Notes: generated by a model from the letters alone, not told the origin. Counted from the first letter of the stretch, positions 1 to 6,055 are shown. The stretch: 8,395 nt of DNA from Nitrospira sp. (GCA_030456405.1 JAKDNQ010000087.1:1-8395); one strand, 5' to 3'. Made by a program: numbers and translations.

Positions 1-30
1 GCAGAACGAGGTGACCGAGGAGACAGGATG

Positions 31-75
31 GGTTTATCTGCGCGCAATGATCAAGAGAAAGCCTGCGGCACGCGC
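31..75. repeat. R1 repeat, degenerate copy (R1-a)
   Basis: Shares the framework TTTATCTGCGCGCAATGAT ... GCGGCACGCGC with better copies at 4605-4650, 8141-8186 and 8328-8372. The AT hairpin (TTTTATC / GATAAAA) is damaged here and the GC-rich half reads GCCTGCGGCACGCGC. It lies in front of the gene at 181, so a longer reading frame that opens at 28 in this repeat is not a credible gene start. Confidence 0.6.
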
Positions 76-180
76 TGCCAGCTCGTGATTGACGTTGGAG
101 CCATCTATCTAGTAAGGTCTTCGCCCGGCAGGGGCTACGAATTTTCCTACGCAGAGGCTTGTTCTACCCGGAGGTATGCC

Positions 181-648
181 ATGTTGGCAGTCAAGTTGGT
201 GCGGCTTATCGAGAATCACATCGAACAACTTTCCCGCGATCTCAGTGAGAAGGTGTGGAACTCTCCCCGGTGCAGCGATTTGAGCAAAGTTCCGGTGAAT
301 GAGCTCCAAGCCCGCACCCGCGAGATCTACCGCAATCTGAGTGAGTGGTTGCTGGATATGGCTGATGCCCAGGTGGAGCGGCGGTACGCTGAGCTGGGCG
401 CGGCGCGCGCCCAGCAGGGTGTGGCCTACAGCCACTTCGCTTGGGCCATCATCTCCACTAAAGAGCACGTGCGCGCCTTCGTCCAGCGCGAAGGTCTGTC
501 CGATAACGCCATGGAACTGCATGGAGAGATGGAGCTACAGCTCCTGCTCGGCCACTTCTTCGATCTCGTGCTGTACAACGCCGCCGTGGGCTACGAGCAG
601 GAGCGCAACCGTATTGGAGCGAAGCAAAGGAGACGCAAGGGAGATTAG
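181..648 (+). CDS. RsbRD N-terminal-domain-like protein, stand-alone (155 aa)
   Basis: An all-helical protein of 155 residues resembling the N-terminal domain of RsbR/RsbRD-type regulators and related histidine-kinase sensor heads. The recognisable block is at residues 53-100: a helix with LSEWLLDMADAQVERRYAELG, then GAARAQQGV (73-81), then a helix ending HVRAFV. In the family this domain senses or docks and is usually fused to a STAS or kinase domain; here no output domain follows, and the tail is basic (RNRIGAKQRRRKGD). The start at 181 is chosen because GGAGGT at 170-175 lies 5 nt upstream; a start at 28 would begin in a repeat and add a non-family N-terminus. No adjacent partner switch gene (RsbS/RsbT-like) is visible. 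Role in stress or partner-switching signalling is inference from the fold only; membership itself is judged by eye. Confidence 0.65.
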   Translation: MLAVKLVRLIENHIEQLSRDLSEKVWNSPRCSDLSKVPVNELQARTREIYRNLSEWLLDMADAQVERRYAELGAARAQQGVAYSHFAWAIISTKEHVRAFVQREGLSDNAMELHGEMELQLLLGHFFDLVLYNAAVGYEQERNRIGAKQRRRKGD

Positions 649-704
649 CGGAGAAAATCCATGTAGCGTCACGACGGGTGGGGACTCGTGCCTTCCCCAA
701 TACC

Positions 705-850
705 CACTGGGATTCTCACCTCTCGCGCTTCGTGCTCTAACCCTTCCAGCACCGTATCCCTCGGCGCATATTTCCGATACCACCAGCGCCAGCAGTCTTT
801 GACGTCCTGATTGAGATTGATCCCCCTCGTCTGTAGGGGACCATTGACAG
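705..850 (-). pseudogene. Thermonuclease (SNase-like) C-terminal fragment
   Basis: Read on the minus strand this stretch gives INLNQDVKDCWRWWYRKYAP followed by RDTVLEGLEHEAREVR. This is the late core of a staphylococcal-nuclease-like domain: DG-xNxN-xxLV-xxG-xxWWYRKYAP and then the helix leading to GLW. The expected GLWADP..PPW end is out of frame (a GYWGRHESPP reading is seen in another frame), and no catalytic Arg/Glu N-terminal part or start codon is present. I therefore call it a decayed fragment. The edges are approximate. A second fragment of the same family lies at 5852-6055 on the other strand. Confidence 0.65.
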
Positions 851-1061
851 CATTACAATGCGGGGTCTATTGGTGGGTTCCCACGGCTTGGCCGGAGCCG
901 CTCGGTAGTTGGAGCGTGCTCCCACGTTGATCCACATCTAGGGTATTTTATTCGGATAGGGGTCTAATCCAATATGACTACCAACACGGCGACACCTTTC
1001 CCTTGGTCAATTTTCTTGTATGTAACAGCTCCAGAGCCAAAGGGAAGAAGGAGAATCTAGC

Positions 1062-1790
1062 ATGCACACGAGCTACATAGATCGTTTTGGTAAAAACAGC
1101 GGGCTCCTTCACGCCTACGCGGACGATAATTCCCCACGAGCATCGGAAATTAAACCTTTATTCGATGTGATGAATCTCCAGGAAGCTCAAACCGTTTTAA
1201 ATGTGCCGTTCGAAGGTAATTTGCTTAAACAATTTGCCTCGAATATAGAGATAACGCTGGCAGATTTTGTTGTTCCGGACTCTTTGAAAGACTGGAATAT
1301 CGTAAAGACAGACTACAATCTCGATGGTATACCCAGCGCCTATTTTGATGTAATTCTATCCAGTGCAGGAATCCATCATTTGAATAACGATGAACAACTT
1401 CAATTTCTTCTTGCAACAAGAAGAGTGCTAAAAACACACGGACGGTTGCTCATGGCCGAGGTGAAAGAGAGCTCTCGCACTAGTCACTTCCTCGATCAAT
1501 TCGTCGGCAAATATACGGGTACTGGTCACACCGGAAACTATTTAAAAGAAGACTTTGTCAGCGTAGCTGCTCTTGCTGGATACCAAACCATCAAACGAGA
1601 AACAATAGTGTGCCCTTGGGTATTTCGCAACGAAGATCATTTATTCAATTGGATGAGCAAGTTTTTTGGCCTATCGAACATTTCGAGGGAGATTTTATTG
1701 TCTCAAGTGGAAGACATTCTAGGACTGACTATGGAGAATGAGGGCGTAACAGTCAATTGGGAGCTGGATTTTATTTTTGCCAAGAGTTAA
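1062..1790 (+). CDS. Class I SAM-dependent methyltransferase (Methyltransf_11-like)
   Basis: A 242-residue Rossmann-fold methyltransferase. Visible elements: strand 1/motif I at residues 45-53 (VLNVPFEGN), an acidic residue at D68 near the end of strand 2, the FDVILSSAGIHHL block at 95-107, and the post-motif RRVLKTHGRLLMAEV at 120-134, all in the usual order. Motif I is atypical: the family normally has VLDxGCGxG and here reads VLNVPFEGN, so SAM binding through the glycine loop may be altered. A start at 1062 is supported by AAGGAG at 1048-1053, 8 nt upstream. It lies in an AT-richer island with the ATP-grasp gene on the opposite strand, and their 3' ends overlap by 20 bp. Substrate unknown; the neighbour suggests a surface polymer or small secondary metabolite. 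Family assignment is fairly sure, function is not. Confidence 0.8.
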   Translation: MHTSYIDRFGKNSGLLHAYADDNSPRASEIKPLFDVMNLQEAQTVLNVPFEGNLLKQFASNIEITLADFVVPDSLKDWNIVKTDYNLDGIPSAYFDVILSSAGIHHLNNDEQLQFLLATRRVLKTHGRLLMAEVKESSRTSHFLDQFVGKYTGTGHTGNYLKEDFVSVAALAGYQTIKRETIVCPWVFRNEDHLFNWMSKFFGLSNISREILLSQVEDILGLTMENEGVTVNWELDFIFAKS

Positions 1791-2661
1791 AGAATACCTC
1801 GGAAAACTTCTTTTCCCCACCAGCAGGGAAAAACCTTCCGTTCGCACCTGCGGGCAAGTTAGTCAATTCGCCAAAAAGTACCCGTTCACCATCGGTGTAA
1901 AAGTCTACTCTTATGTAACTGAATTCTCCAGAGAGAATTCTTGAGCTTTTCAAAAGGCTGTTTAAGAAACCCCAGTCTTTTGGTTCGAATTCTTTCAATC
2001 GATAAGCCAAGCTCACTCCCAATGGAGATTTATTTGTATCGAAAGATTGACGCTCTTTAGTCTTTCGATCAATCAGGCTAATAATTTTCGGTTCTCCGCT
2101 CAGGCAATGAACAGATCCTTCAATTGCGAAAGTGTCGTCTATATATTTTTCAACGATTATTTTCTTTTCAAGTTTCGCGTAGTTCCTCTCTAGGTCTTCT
2201 AGAAAATAGTCTTCATTAACCCAATCTTTAATTTGTGTTTTTGCGTTATGGTAATCAGGTTCCGAAAATACTAGGACAATTCTGCGGCTGCTATGTGTTG
2301 GTTTGATCACTACTGGATATGTGGCCGGGAGGTATGTTTCAACTTCCTCTGGTGTCCGCAAAACACAGAGAGTGGCTGGAGTTGTTCCGGCGCCAAGTTT
2401 CTTTTCCACGTAGATTTTCGCGAATTCTTTATCGGTAATGAATGTTCGTAAAGGGCTCCCAAGTTCTGAACCGGCTTTTAGCCGGAACAGAAAGTCGTTA
2501 AATAATGTATTTGGTCTAATTGGAAATCTCTTGTGTGCTTCCAAGAACCGAAACAGATGTCTTAAATACAGTACGACTTTAAATGTTATAGAGTAAGCCC
2601 TCCTGTGGTAAAGCTCGAGCGCTGCTCGCTTAAAACATCTGTGTAAAATGCTCGCGATCAT
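1771..2661 (-). CDS. TupA-like ATP-grasp protein
   Basis: A 296-residue protein matching the ATP-grasp family typified by TupA, the teichuronopeptide biosynthesis protein of alkaliphilic Bacillus. Visible in order: FNDFLFRLK near 54-62, a DK..KIYVEKKLG block at 77-90, the ATP-binding lysine in PVVIKPTHSS (K120), the hinge region KKIIVEKYIDD at 166-176, and the C-terminal metal-binding part YIRVDFY (D253) and FGELTNLPAG (E265, N268). ATP-grasp enzymes join a carboxylate to an amine through an acylphosphate, so amide linkage of an amino acid or sugar acid on a surface polymer is plausible. The first 45 residues are basic and not typical of the core; no clear ribosome binding site precedes the ATG at 2661, so the true start could lie further in. 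AT-rich compared with its flanks, suggesting transfer together with the convergent methyltransferase. Confidence 0.8.
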   Translation of the reverse strand: MIASILHRCFKRAALELYHRRAYSITFKVVLYLRHLFRFLEAHKRFPIRPNTLFNDFLFRLKAGSELGSPLRTFITDKEFAKIYVEKKLGAGTTPATLCVLRTPEEVETYLPATYPVVIKPTHSSRRIVLVFSEPDYHNAKTQIKDWVNEDYFLEDLERNYAKLEKKIIVEKYIDDTFAIEGSVHCLSGEPKIISLIDRKTKERQSFDTNKSPLGVSLAYRLKEFEPKDWGFLNSLLKSSRILSGEFSYIRVDFYTDGERVLFGELTNLPAGANGRFFPAGGEKKFSEVFFNSWQK

Positions 2662-2670
2662 TCTAATACG

Positions 2671-2808
2671 TTATTCGGAGGTGAATGATTGCATGGAGAG
2701 ATCTTGCTTCGGGCAGAGGCCTTCCACAAGCGCGGCGATCTCTCGCGTGTTGGAGTTGGTCGCTTCTTCAAGGGACATGGTATCGCGTGCGGGGCGGTCG
2801 TCGCTCAT
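2671..2808 (-). CDS. Small hypothetical ORF (45 aa), coupled to PilZ remnant
   Basis: Starts MSDDRPARDTMSLEEATN and reads on to a TAA at 2671. Its ATG overlaps the TGA of the preceding PilZ remnant as ATGA, the classic arrangement for translational coupling. The composition is acidic and protein-like (SLEEAT...REIAALVEGLCPKQDL). It resembles, from memory, longer Nitrospira small proteins with the same N-terminus; if so, this copy has an internal deletion after IAALVE and an aberrant end. No domain or function is recognised. Being downstream of a broken PilZ gene, it may itself be a remnant. Confidence 0.45.
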   Translation of the reverse strand: MSDDRPARDTMSLEEATNSNTREIAALVEGLCPKQDLSMQSFTSE

Positions 2809-2915
2809 GGGATGGTCTCCGCTAATTTCCGTACGAGTCGATTGACGTAATGCTGAAGGCGAATGGGTACGTATTGTAGGAGGGAACTGAACGACGCCGC
2901 AAGGGCCACGGGCCG
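2805..2915 (-). pseudogene. PilZ protein remnant: leader fused to C-terminal tail
   Basis: On the minus strand the segment ends RLQHYVNRLVRKLAETIP-stop, matching the tail LHHYVNRLVREPERMSQ of the intact PilZ protein at 4105-4437. Immediately upstream it does not carry the PilZ core but the PilZ leader: CCCTTGCG, 15 nt, then CTCCTACAATACG, exactly the spacing seen before the intact gene. So the middle of the gene, including the c-di-GMP-binding motifs, was lost by an internal deletion. The stop overlaps the ATG of the small ORF at 2671-2808. Confidence 0.65.
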
Positions 2916-2929
2916 ATTGAGGTTGCCCA

Positions 2930-3155
2930 CCTTCGCTAAAGCTTCGGTGGACAGCCGTCGCTTTAAAGCCGGCTTGCCAGCCGAAGATTTAGCGAAGGCT
3001 GGTGGAGGGCAGGGGAGTTGAACCGCCCTCCGTCGCGGGTTCGGCTCTGAGACATGCCTCTCCGCTTCTGCAGAGGGAGCCCAGCCCCCTCGCACGCTCC
3101 CCACGAAGGGGGCACACCCCTTTCGAATCCCCCGGTCGGGGGTTCAACGACGGAA
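2930..3155. repeat. Palindromic interspersed element with tRNA-like 3' end
   Basis: Arms at 2930-2947 (CCTTCGCTAAAGCTTCGG) and 2981-2998 (CCGAAGATTTAGCGAAGG) match at 17 of 18 positions when one is inverted. Directly beyond, read on the minus strand, comes GGAGGGC, 14 nt including GGTTCAACT, then GCCCTCC-ACCA (3000-3030), a seven-pair stem that looks like a tRNA acceptor arm with a T-loop-like centre. Further out, 3127-3145 holds CCCCC-GGTC-GGGGG. From memory, conceptual translations of such elements (FAKSSAGKPALKRRLST) recur as spurious ORFs in draft genomes. It is not a complete tRNA: no 5' half or anticodon arm is found. Confidence 0.55.
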
Positions 3156-3170
3156 AAAACAACTAAAGGA

Positions 3171-3315
3171 GTTATCCGGCGGCGTCAATAGAAGAGAGGC
3201 TTCGCCTGAAGAGCCGCCGGCACGAGCAAGCAGGGATCTACTGGAGGTGTTCCATCCCGTCGCCCGGAACCATCATATGGCTCCGGGTCGAGTGAGCTCT
3301 GTTTGGTGGAGGGCA
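3171..3315. repeat. R2 structured repeat (R2-a) ending in the 12-bp motif
   Basis: About 110 bp (3171-3280) is repeated at 8221-8329. The core is a long hairpin: CCGGCGGC at 3176-3183 pairs with GCCGCCGG at 3213-3220, and AGGC-TTC-GCCT at 3197-3207 forms an inner hairpin. It is followed by GGCACGAGCAAGCAGGGA, then a further hairpin CCCGGA/TCCGGG around a CCAT-cat-ATGG stem (3263-3287), and it ends with TTTGGTGGAGGGCA at 3302-3315. The outer frame TTATCCG...CGGCACG is the same as in R1. Confidence 0.65.
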
Positions 3316-3378
3316 GACGTTTCTACCGTCGTTAAACGACGCACTAGGTCTTACAGTTCAAGGGCTTGCGCGGATCGC

Positions 3379-3575
3379 ATGAGACGCGTTCCCTGTCATC
3401 ATCCTCCTCTCTCTCGGTTCAGGCTCAGCGGAAGAAAATTTATTTTGGCCTGGCAATTATGGTCCCGCTGAGGGTTGGACTCGCCCAAGGGAAATCCGAC
3501 TTATTTAGGCCGACGATTCGTGTCCCGCTGAGAGCTGCGCAGGTTGAACCCAGGCGTGCCAACGCCAAGAAATAA
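3379..3575 (+). pseudogene. Frame-broken small secreted protein remnant
   Basis: From ATG at 3379, one frame change near 3388 gives MRRV then PVIILLSLGSGSAEENLFW and PGNYGPAEG: a basic n-region, hydrophobic core and a signal-peptidase-like GSA-EE site. Further on, another frame gives GKSDLFRPTIRVPLRAAQ and a stop at 3573. The second segment is shared with 6061-6168 through mainly synonymous differences, so that part was certainly coding at some time. A 60-bp in-frame duplication is also visible: GTCCCGCTGAG at 3462-3472 and 3522-3532, giving IMVPLR and IRVPLR. An alternative is a single uninterrupted frame from 3366 (69 aa) with a serine-rich start. Function unknown. I favour a pseudogene with two frameshifts, but the joining of the two halves is inference. 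Confidence 0.4.
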
Positions 3576-3719
3576 CCCTCCTCACTTCCGCCACTCCCAC
3601 GGCGGCCTTTGCAGACTTCGTGCTTGAAAGCCATGGCGGATGAGTATACGTTCATGCCATTTGAAGTGTCGTCTGGAAGGTAGTATGTCGAAAAACTCAC
3701 TCAACAAGGAGCTGCGCTG

Positions 3720-3914
3720 ATGAAGGATTGGTTGGGAAATATGGTGTTGGCCATTGCAGGGGGGGTCGTCATCATTGGGCTAATGATGTTGAATGGGTAT
3801 ATTCAGCGACTAGCTAGAATGGAGGAGCGCCAACGACTAGAACGCATAAGTGCCGAAAATATTAAGCGAGAGAGATTAGCAGCTTCTCAGAATCGTCGAC
3901 CTGACAATATCTGA
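3720..3914 (+). CDS. Small single-pass membrane protein (64 aa)
   Basis: MKDWLGNMVLAIAGGVVIIG begins a 64-residue protein with one clear transmembrane helix at about residues 8-26 (hydrophobic, with a GG pair), followed by a charged, helix-prone cytoplasmic or periplasmic tail with the heptad-like run RLARMEERQRLERISAENIKRERLAA (about 30-55) that could form a short coiled coil. AAGGAG at 3706-3711 lies 8 nt before the ATG, a good ribosome binding site. An 11-codon reading frame ending in TGA overlaps the ATG, but it is too short to trust. No family recognised; no neighbour suggests a partner. The good start signal and sensible topology support a real gene. Confidence 0.6.
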   Translation: MKDWLGNMVLAIAGGVVIIGLMMLNGYIQRLARMEERQRLERISAENIKRERLAASQNRRPDNI

Positions 3915-3994
3915 CGTCCTGGCTGCCTGTGGAACTCGGCGTGTCGTCCCTCCGATTCCGGACACACGTGCTTTCCTCGCATTCTGCCCACGGT

Positions 3995-4108
3995 TCAAAA
4001 TCTCACGCCATCTCCGCCCAGTGGGGGAGGGTCAGTTTCTCCTGGATGTTTTCGGCTGACAGCTTTTAGAAGGGTCTTCGATTCCCGTTTGGGGCTGTCA
4101 GCACTCAT
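3995..4108 (-). CDS. Possible tiny ORF coupled to PilZ gene (37 aa)
   Basis: The PilZ gene stop codon overlaps an ATG as ATGA (4105-4108), and the frame then stays open for 37 codons (MSADSPKRESKTLLKAVSRK...) to a TGA at 3995. The sequence is basic, low in hydrophobics and without a recognised domain. The only argument for translation is the ATGA coupling, which is also present after the PilZ remnant at 2805-2808. The rest of 3915-4104 holds no recognisable gene. Confidence 0.2.
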   Translation of the reverse strand: MSADSPKRESKTLLKAVSRKHPGETDPPPLGGDGVRF

Positions 4109-4437
4109 TGGCTCATCCTCTCCGGTTCTCGAACCAAGCGATTCACGTAATGATGGAGCCGCACATGGTTGTGCTGCTCAATCAAAACATTCTCCACGGC
4201 GAACTCCTGTCCCCTCGACCATCGCACCACGGCTTCAGGCGCGACGGTCCGTTGCTCATTCGGGACCGTGACCGTGAGCTGAAGTGTTTCCCCTGGTCGC
4301 ATCGGTAGATCACCGGAGAGTCGCCAGCCGGTACAGGAGAGATTCCAGATCGTGCCTTGGCCTTGGAATGATCCAGCATTGTGTGTGACGGAGCATTGCA
4401 CGGGGAAGCGGCGGAAGGGACGGATCGAGAAAGGCAT
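4105..4437 (-). CDS. PilZ domain protein, intact
   Basis: A 110-residue stand-alone PilZ domain, the usual length for single-domain c-di-GMP receptors. Both ligand motifs are visible: RPFRR (R6xxxR10) near the N-terminus and NLSCTG (N32xSxxG37). Following strands include RLSGDLPMRPGETLQLTV and AVVRW, and the domain closes with an HHYVNRLVRE helix. It should bind c-di-GMP in the cytoplasm and act on a partner that is not encoded nearby. The start at 4437 is chosen because the RxxxR motif should lie close to the N-terminus and GAGG lies 5 nt upstream; an in-frame start at 4572 adds 45 residues but runs through the promoter-like leader. The gene is the only complete member among four copies or remnants here (others at 2805, 4862 and 7671). 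Its stop overlaps a small downstream ATG. Confidence 0.85.
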   Translation of the reverse strand: MPFSIRPFRRFPVQCSVTHNAGSFQGQGTIWNLSCTGWRLSGDLPMRPGETLQLTVTVPNEQRTVAPEAVVRWSRGQEFAVENVLIEQHNHVRLHHYVNRLVREPERMSQ

Positions 4438-4650
4438 AGGGGCCTCGCAGGGTGGCGTATTGTAGGAGTAATTTTTATGATGGCGCAAGGGTCTATGTGT
4501 GGCTGCCCTGCAGGTTTTGTCAAAAACTGTGTGGTAAGAAGTGATCGGGGACAGATTGATCACCTCGTTCATTGCATGAAGAGTGCCAGCGGAGGGTATG
4601 GGAAGGTTTTATCTGCGTGCAACGATAAAACAAAAGCGCGCGGCACGCGC
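4219..4650. repeat. 432-bp duplicated block, copy 1 (PilZ + leader + R1)
   Basis: Aligns without gaps to 7755-8186. Counted by eye, the 213 bp upstream of the PilZ start (4438-4650) differ at only six positions and the first 109 bp are identical, whereas the PilZ 3' coding part differs at roughly a third of positions. Conservation is thus strongest in the non-coding leader and weakest in the coding end. Confidence 0.85.
4459..4488 (-). promoter_or_regulatory. Predicted PilZ promoter
   Basis: On the minus strand: TTGCGC (4488-4483) as a weak -35, 18 nt, then TACAAT (4464-4459), five of six matches to a sigma-70 -10 box. The -10 ends 21 nt before the ATG at 4437, implying a short leader. The same two boxes with the same spacing occur at the other three PilZ loci (2873-2902, 4872-4901, 7995-8024), which argues that they are functional. 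Confidence 0.5.
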
Positions 4651-4672
4651 GAGCTTGATTTGGTGGAGGGCA
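4605..4672. repeat. R1 repeat (R1-b)
   Basis: Two adjacent hairpins: TTTTATC at 4607-4613 pairs with GATAAAA at 4624-4630, and GCGCG-CGGCA-CGCGC forms a GC-rich hairpin at 4636-4650. TTTGGTGGAGGGCA follows at 4659-4672. The GCGTGC of the first loop can also pair with GCACGC of the second half, giving an alternative fold. It lies upstream of the intact PilZ gene. Confidence 0.7.
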
Positions 4673-4763
4673 ATAATCTCACCAGCGTTGGGTCCGCTCC
4701 TGCGCTTTGGGCTACGCGGGATTGCGCTTGCCGCCTAGTGATTAAATAAACTGATGTGCAACG

Positions 4764-4810
4764 AAAAGCCCCTTGTATCACTCAATAAATGGTTACAAGG
4801 GGCTTTTCTT
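4764..4810. terminator. Bidirectional rho-independent terminator
   Basis: A perfect 14-bp inverted repeat, AAAAGCCCCTTGTA (4764-4777) and TACAAGGGGCTTTT (4794-4807), with a 16-nt loop. T-runs occur at the end of the stem in both directions. No intact gene points into it from the left; on the right it separates the PilZ leader region from the PilZ remnant and the PEP-CTERM gene. Confidence 0.8.
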
Positions 4811-4861
4811 GTCTCGTAGGGTGGGGGAGGTGGTATATAGACCCTCATGGGCACAATGACG

Positions 4862-5060
4862 GGCACAGCCCTTGCGTTTTCCTTCACTGCCCACCTACAA
4901 CGCGCCTCCCTGAGAGGCCCCCATGTCCTTCTCGATTCGCCCCTACTGTTTTTACCCGTCCAATGCGGCGTAACCTACACCGCGGTTGGTGGCTCCAGGG
5001 GACGGCCTTGCCTTGTGCGGCTCCCTACGTAATACGTCAGAGGGGTGGTGTTTGTTTCAC
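4862..5060 (+). pseudogene. Decayed PilZ gene copy with leader
   Basis: The leader is recognisable: TTGCGT at 4872, TACAAC at 4896 and TGAGAGGCCCCC before an ATG at 4923, spaced as in the intact copy. The frame starts MSFSIRPY and then loses one base; in the shifted frame it continues as LPVQCGVTYTA, matching FPVQCSVTHNA of the intact PilZ. A further frame change is needed for the next part, and the RxxxR arginines are replaced by Cys and Phe. The end is approximate. This copy lies on the strand opposite to the intact one and cannot make a PilZ domain. Confidence 0.65.
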
Positions 5061-5135
5061 CTCACCGTGTATGTTTGGCATCAGGATAATGACGATGGCT
5101 TTTTACAGAGCGGTCATGAGAGGGGGTGATCACGC

Positions 5136-5783
5136 ATGAAAGCAAGAGGTCGGATACGAACGGGTCTTTTTACGGTACTAGCCGCAAGCGTAATTTCTGT
5201 GGCGGTAGGCTCGACCGCCTTTGCTCTCTCCATAGATTTTACGGATGGGTCGTGGGATGGAGCTCAAGGCCAGAACTCATTTAGTATGCATGTGAGCAAT
5301 ATTGATTTGTTCGCTGCACCCAGTCCAACTGCTAAGCTCACCGTCAATTACATAGGTGGGCCGAGCGGCGATAACTCAGGCATTGATGGACTGGGCATCA
5401 ATGACGATGAAATCACCCAAGGCGGGACCGAGCAGCTGAAGGTTGTCTTCGCGACCCCGGTGACGCTCGATTCCGTGTACATTACTGACCTCTTTAAAAA
5501 CGAAGGCTCCACTGGCCAAGCCGAAGATGGAATGTACAGTCTGAATGGAGGGGCGTTTACGTCTTTCGCTTCCGTGGGAGCGTTCAATGGTGAACTGACG
5601 CTCAATATTTTTCAGTCCGGTATTTCTTCCATCATCTTCAAATCGAGCAATGATAGCTGGTCGGACTACTCGGTAAAGGGATTGACTTACCAAACTCAAT
5701 CCGTTCCTGAGCCCTCCACACTACTCCTGCTCGGCGCAGGCCTCTTGGGTCTGGCAGCGTGGAAGAGAAAGAAAGCAGCATAG
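5136..5783 (+). CDS. PEP-CTERM sorting-domain secreted protein
   Basis: A 215-residue exported protein. Residues 1-30 form a signal peptide: basic start, hydrophobic VLAASVISVAVGSTAFA, cleavage after AFA. The middle is a beta-rich, Asp/Asn/Gly/Ser-rich domain without Cys. The C-terminus has the full PEP-CTERM tripartite signal: VPEPST, the hydrophobic segment LLLLGAGLLGLAAW and basic KRKK. Such proteins are processed by an exosortase (EpsH/XrtA-type) and are linked to exopolysaccharide or biofilm matrix; no exosortase gene is in the window. The start is fixed by GGGGGTGATC at 5122-5131, an almost full-length anti-16S match just before ATG. A terminator follows 27 nt after the stop, so it is probably monocistronic. 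The exact role of the central domain is unknown. Confidence 0.9.
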   Translation: MKARGRIRTGLFTVLAASVISVAVGSTAFALSIDFTDGSWDGAQGQNSFSMHVSNIDLFAAPSPTAKLTVNYIGGPSGDNSGIDGLGINDDEITQGGTEQLKVVFATPVTLDSVYITDLFKNEGSTGQAEDGMYSLNGGAFTSFASVGAFNGELTLNIFQSGISSIIFKSSNDSWSDYSVKGLTYQTQSVPEPSTLLLLGAGLLGLAAWKRKKAA

Positions 5784-5809
5784 GGTAGACACGCATATCG
5801 TCATCACCG

Positions 5810-5845
5810 ACGGCGGTTCCAGCACTGGGGCCGCCGTTTTTGTTT
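5810..5845 (+). terminator. Rho-independent terminator of the PEP-CTERM gene
   Basis: ACGGCGG (5810-5816) pairs with CCGCCGT (5831-5837); the stem extends through two G-T pairs and two C-G pairs to a loop AGCACT. It is followed directly by TTTTGTTT. It lies 27 nt after the stop codon at 5781-5783. Confidence 0.8.
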
Positions 5846-5851
5846 GCCTAG

Positions 5852-6055
5852 TGCAAGAGTAAAAGGCCCGATGGCACCAACGTCAATCACACGTTGGTCA
5901 AAGACGGGTGGTGCTGGTGGTATCGGAAGTATGCGCTTGCCCGCCAGATACTTAGAAAGCTCCTGGACCGGCATATCAGTTGTGAGCCAATTCTGGAAGG
6001 GGGAAAGCCTGGCTATCTCGCTTCACGGCCACGGGGACGTTTGACCGTTTATTGA
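5852..6055 (+). pseudogene. Thermonuclease (SNase-like) fragment
   Basis: From about 5861 the frame reads KRPDGTNVNHTLVKDGWCWW followed by YRKYA, the conserved late core of SNase-like thermonucleases. After KYA the sequence leaves the family (LARQILRKLLDRHISCEPIL...) and runs to a TGA at 6053; a TAG lies just upstream at 5849, so there is neither a proper start nor the catalytic N-terminal half. It looks like a fragment joined to unrelated sequence. A separate fragment of the same family is at 705-850. Confidence 0.65.

Noticed and set aside
28..180. N-terminal extension of the RsbRD-like protein from an ATG at 28
   Set aside because: It starts inside a degenerate R1 repeat, adds residues unlike the family, and a strong GGAGGT site precedes the internal ATG at 181.
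109..522. 137-codon minus-strand frame opposite the RsbRD-like gene
   Set aside because: Shadow of a better-supported gene with a proper start; no family resemblance.
2648..2845. 65-codon plus-strand frame across the ATP-grasp start region
   Set aside because: Antisense to the MSDDRPARD small ORF; no support for a start or family.
3000..3100. A tRNA or tmRNA gene on the minus strand
   Set aside because: Only a 3'-end-like stem and T-loop-like bases are present; the T-stem has a mismatch and no D-arm, anticodon arm or paired 5' end is found.
3633..3683. 16-codon ORF (MADEYTFMPFEVSSGR) before the membrane protein gene
   Set aside because: Protein-like in look but too short, without a ribosome binding site and without any second copy in the window.
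4438..4572. 45-residue N-terminal extension of the PilZ protein (also 7974-8108)
   Set aside because: It runs through the predicted promoter; it is open in both copies only because their DNA is nearly identical, and in the decayed copy at 4862 the corresponding upstream ATG is not in frame.
4381..4749. Plus-strand reading frame opposite the PilZ gene and leader (and its twin at 7893-8201)
   Set aside because: Antisense shadow of PilZ; no ribosome binding site and no protein-like features.
5040..5135. Sigma-54 promoter for the PEP-CTERM gene
   Set aside because: Exosortase-linked genes often use sigma-54, but the TTTGGCATCAGGATAATG stretch lacks the TTGC half at the required spacing.
5348..5699. 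Minus-strand frames opposite the PEP-CTERM gene
   Set aside because: The plus-strand gene has a signal peptide, PEP-CTERM tail, ribosome binding site and terminator; the reverse frames have none of these.
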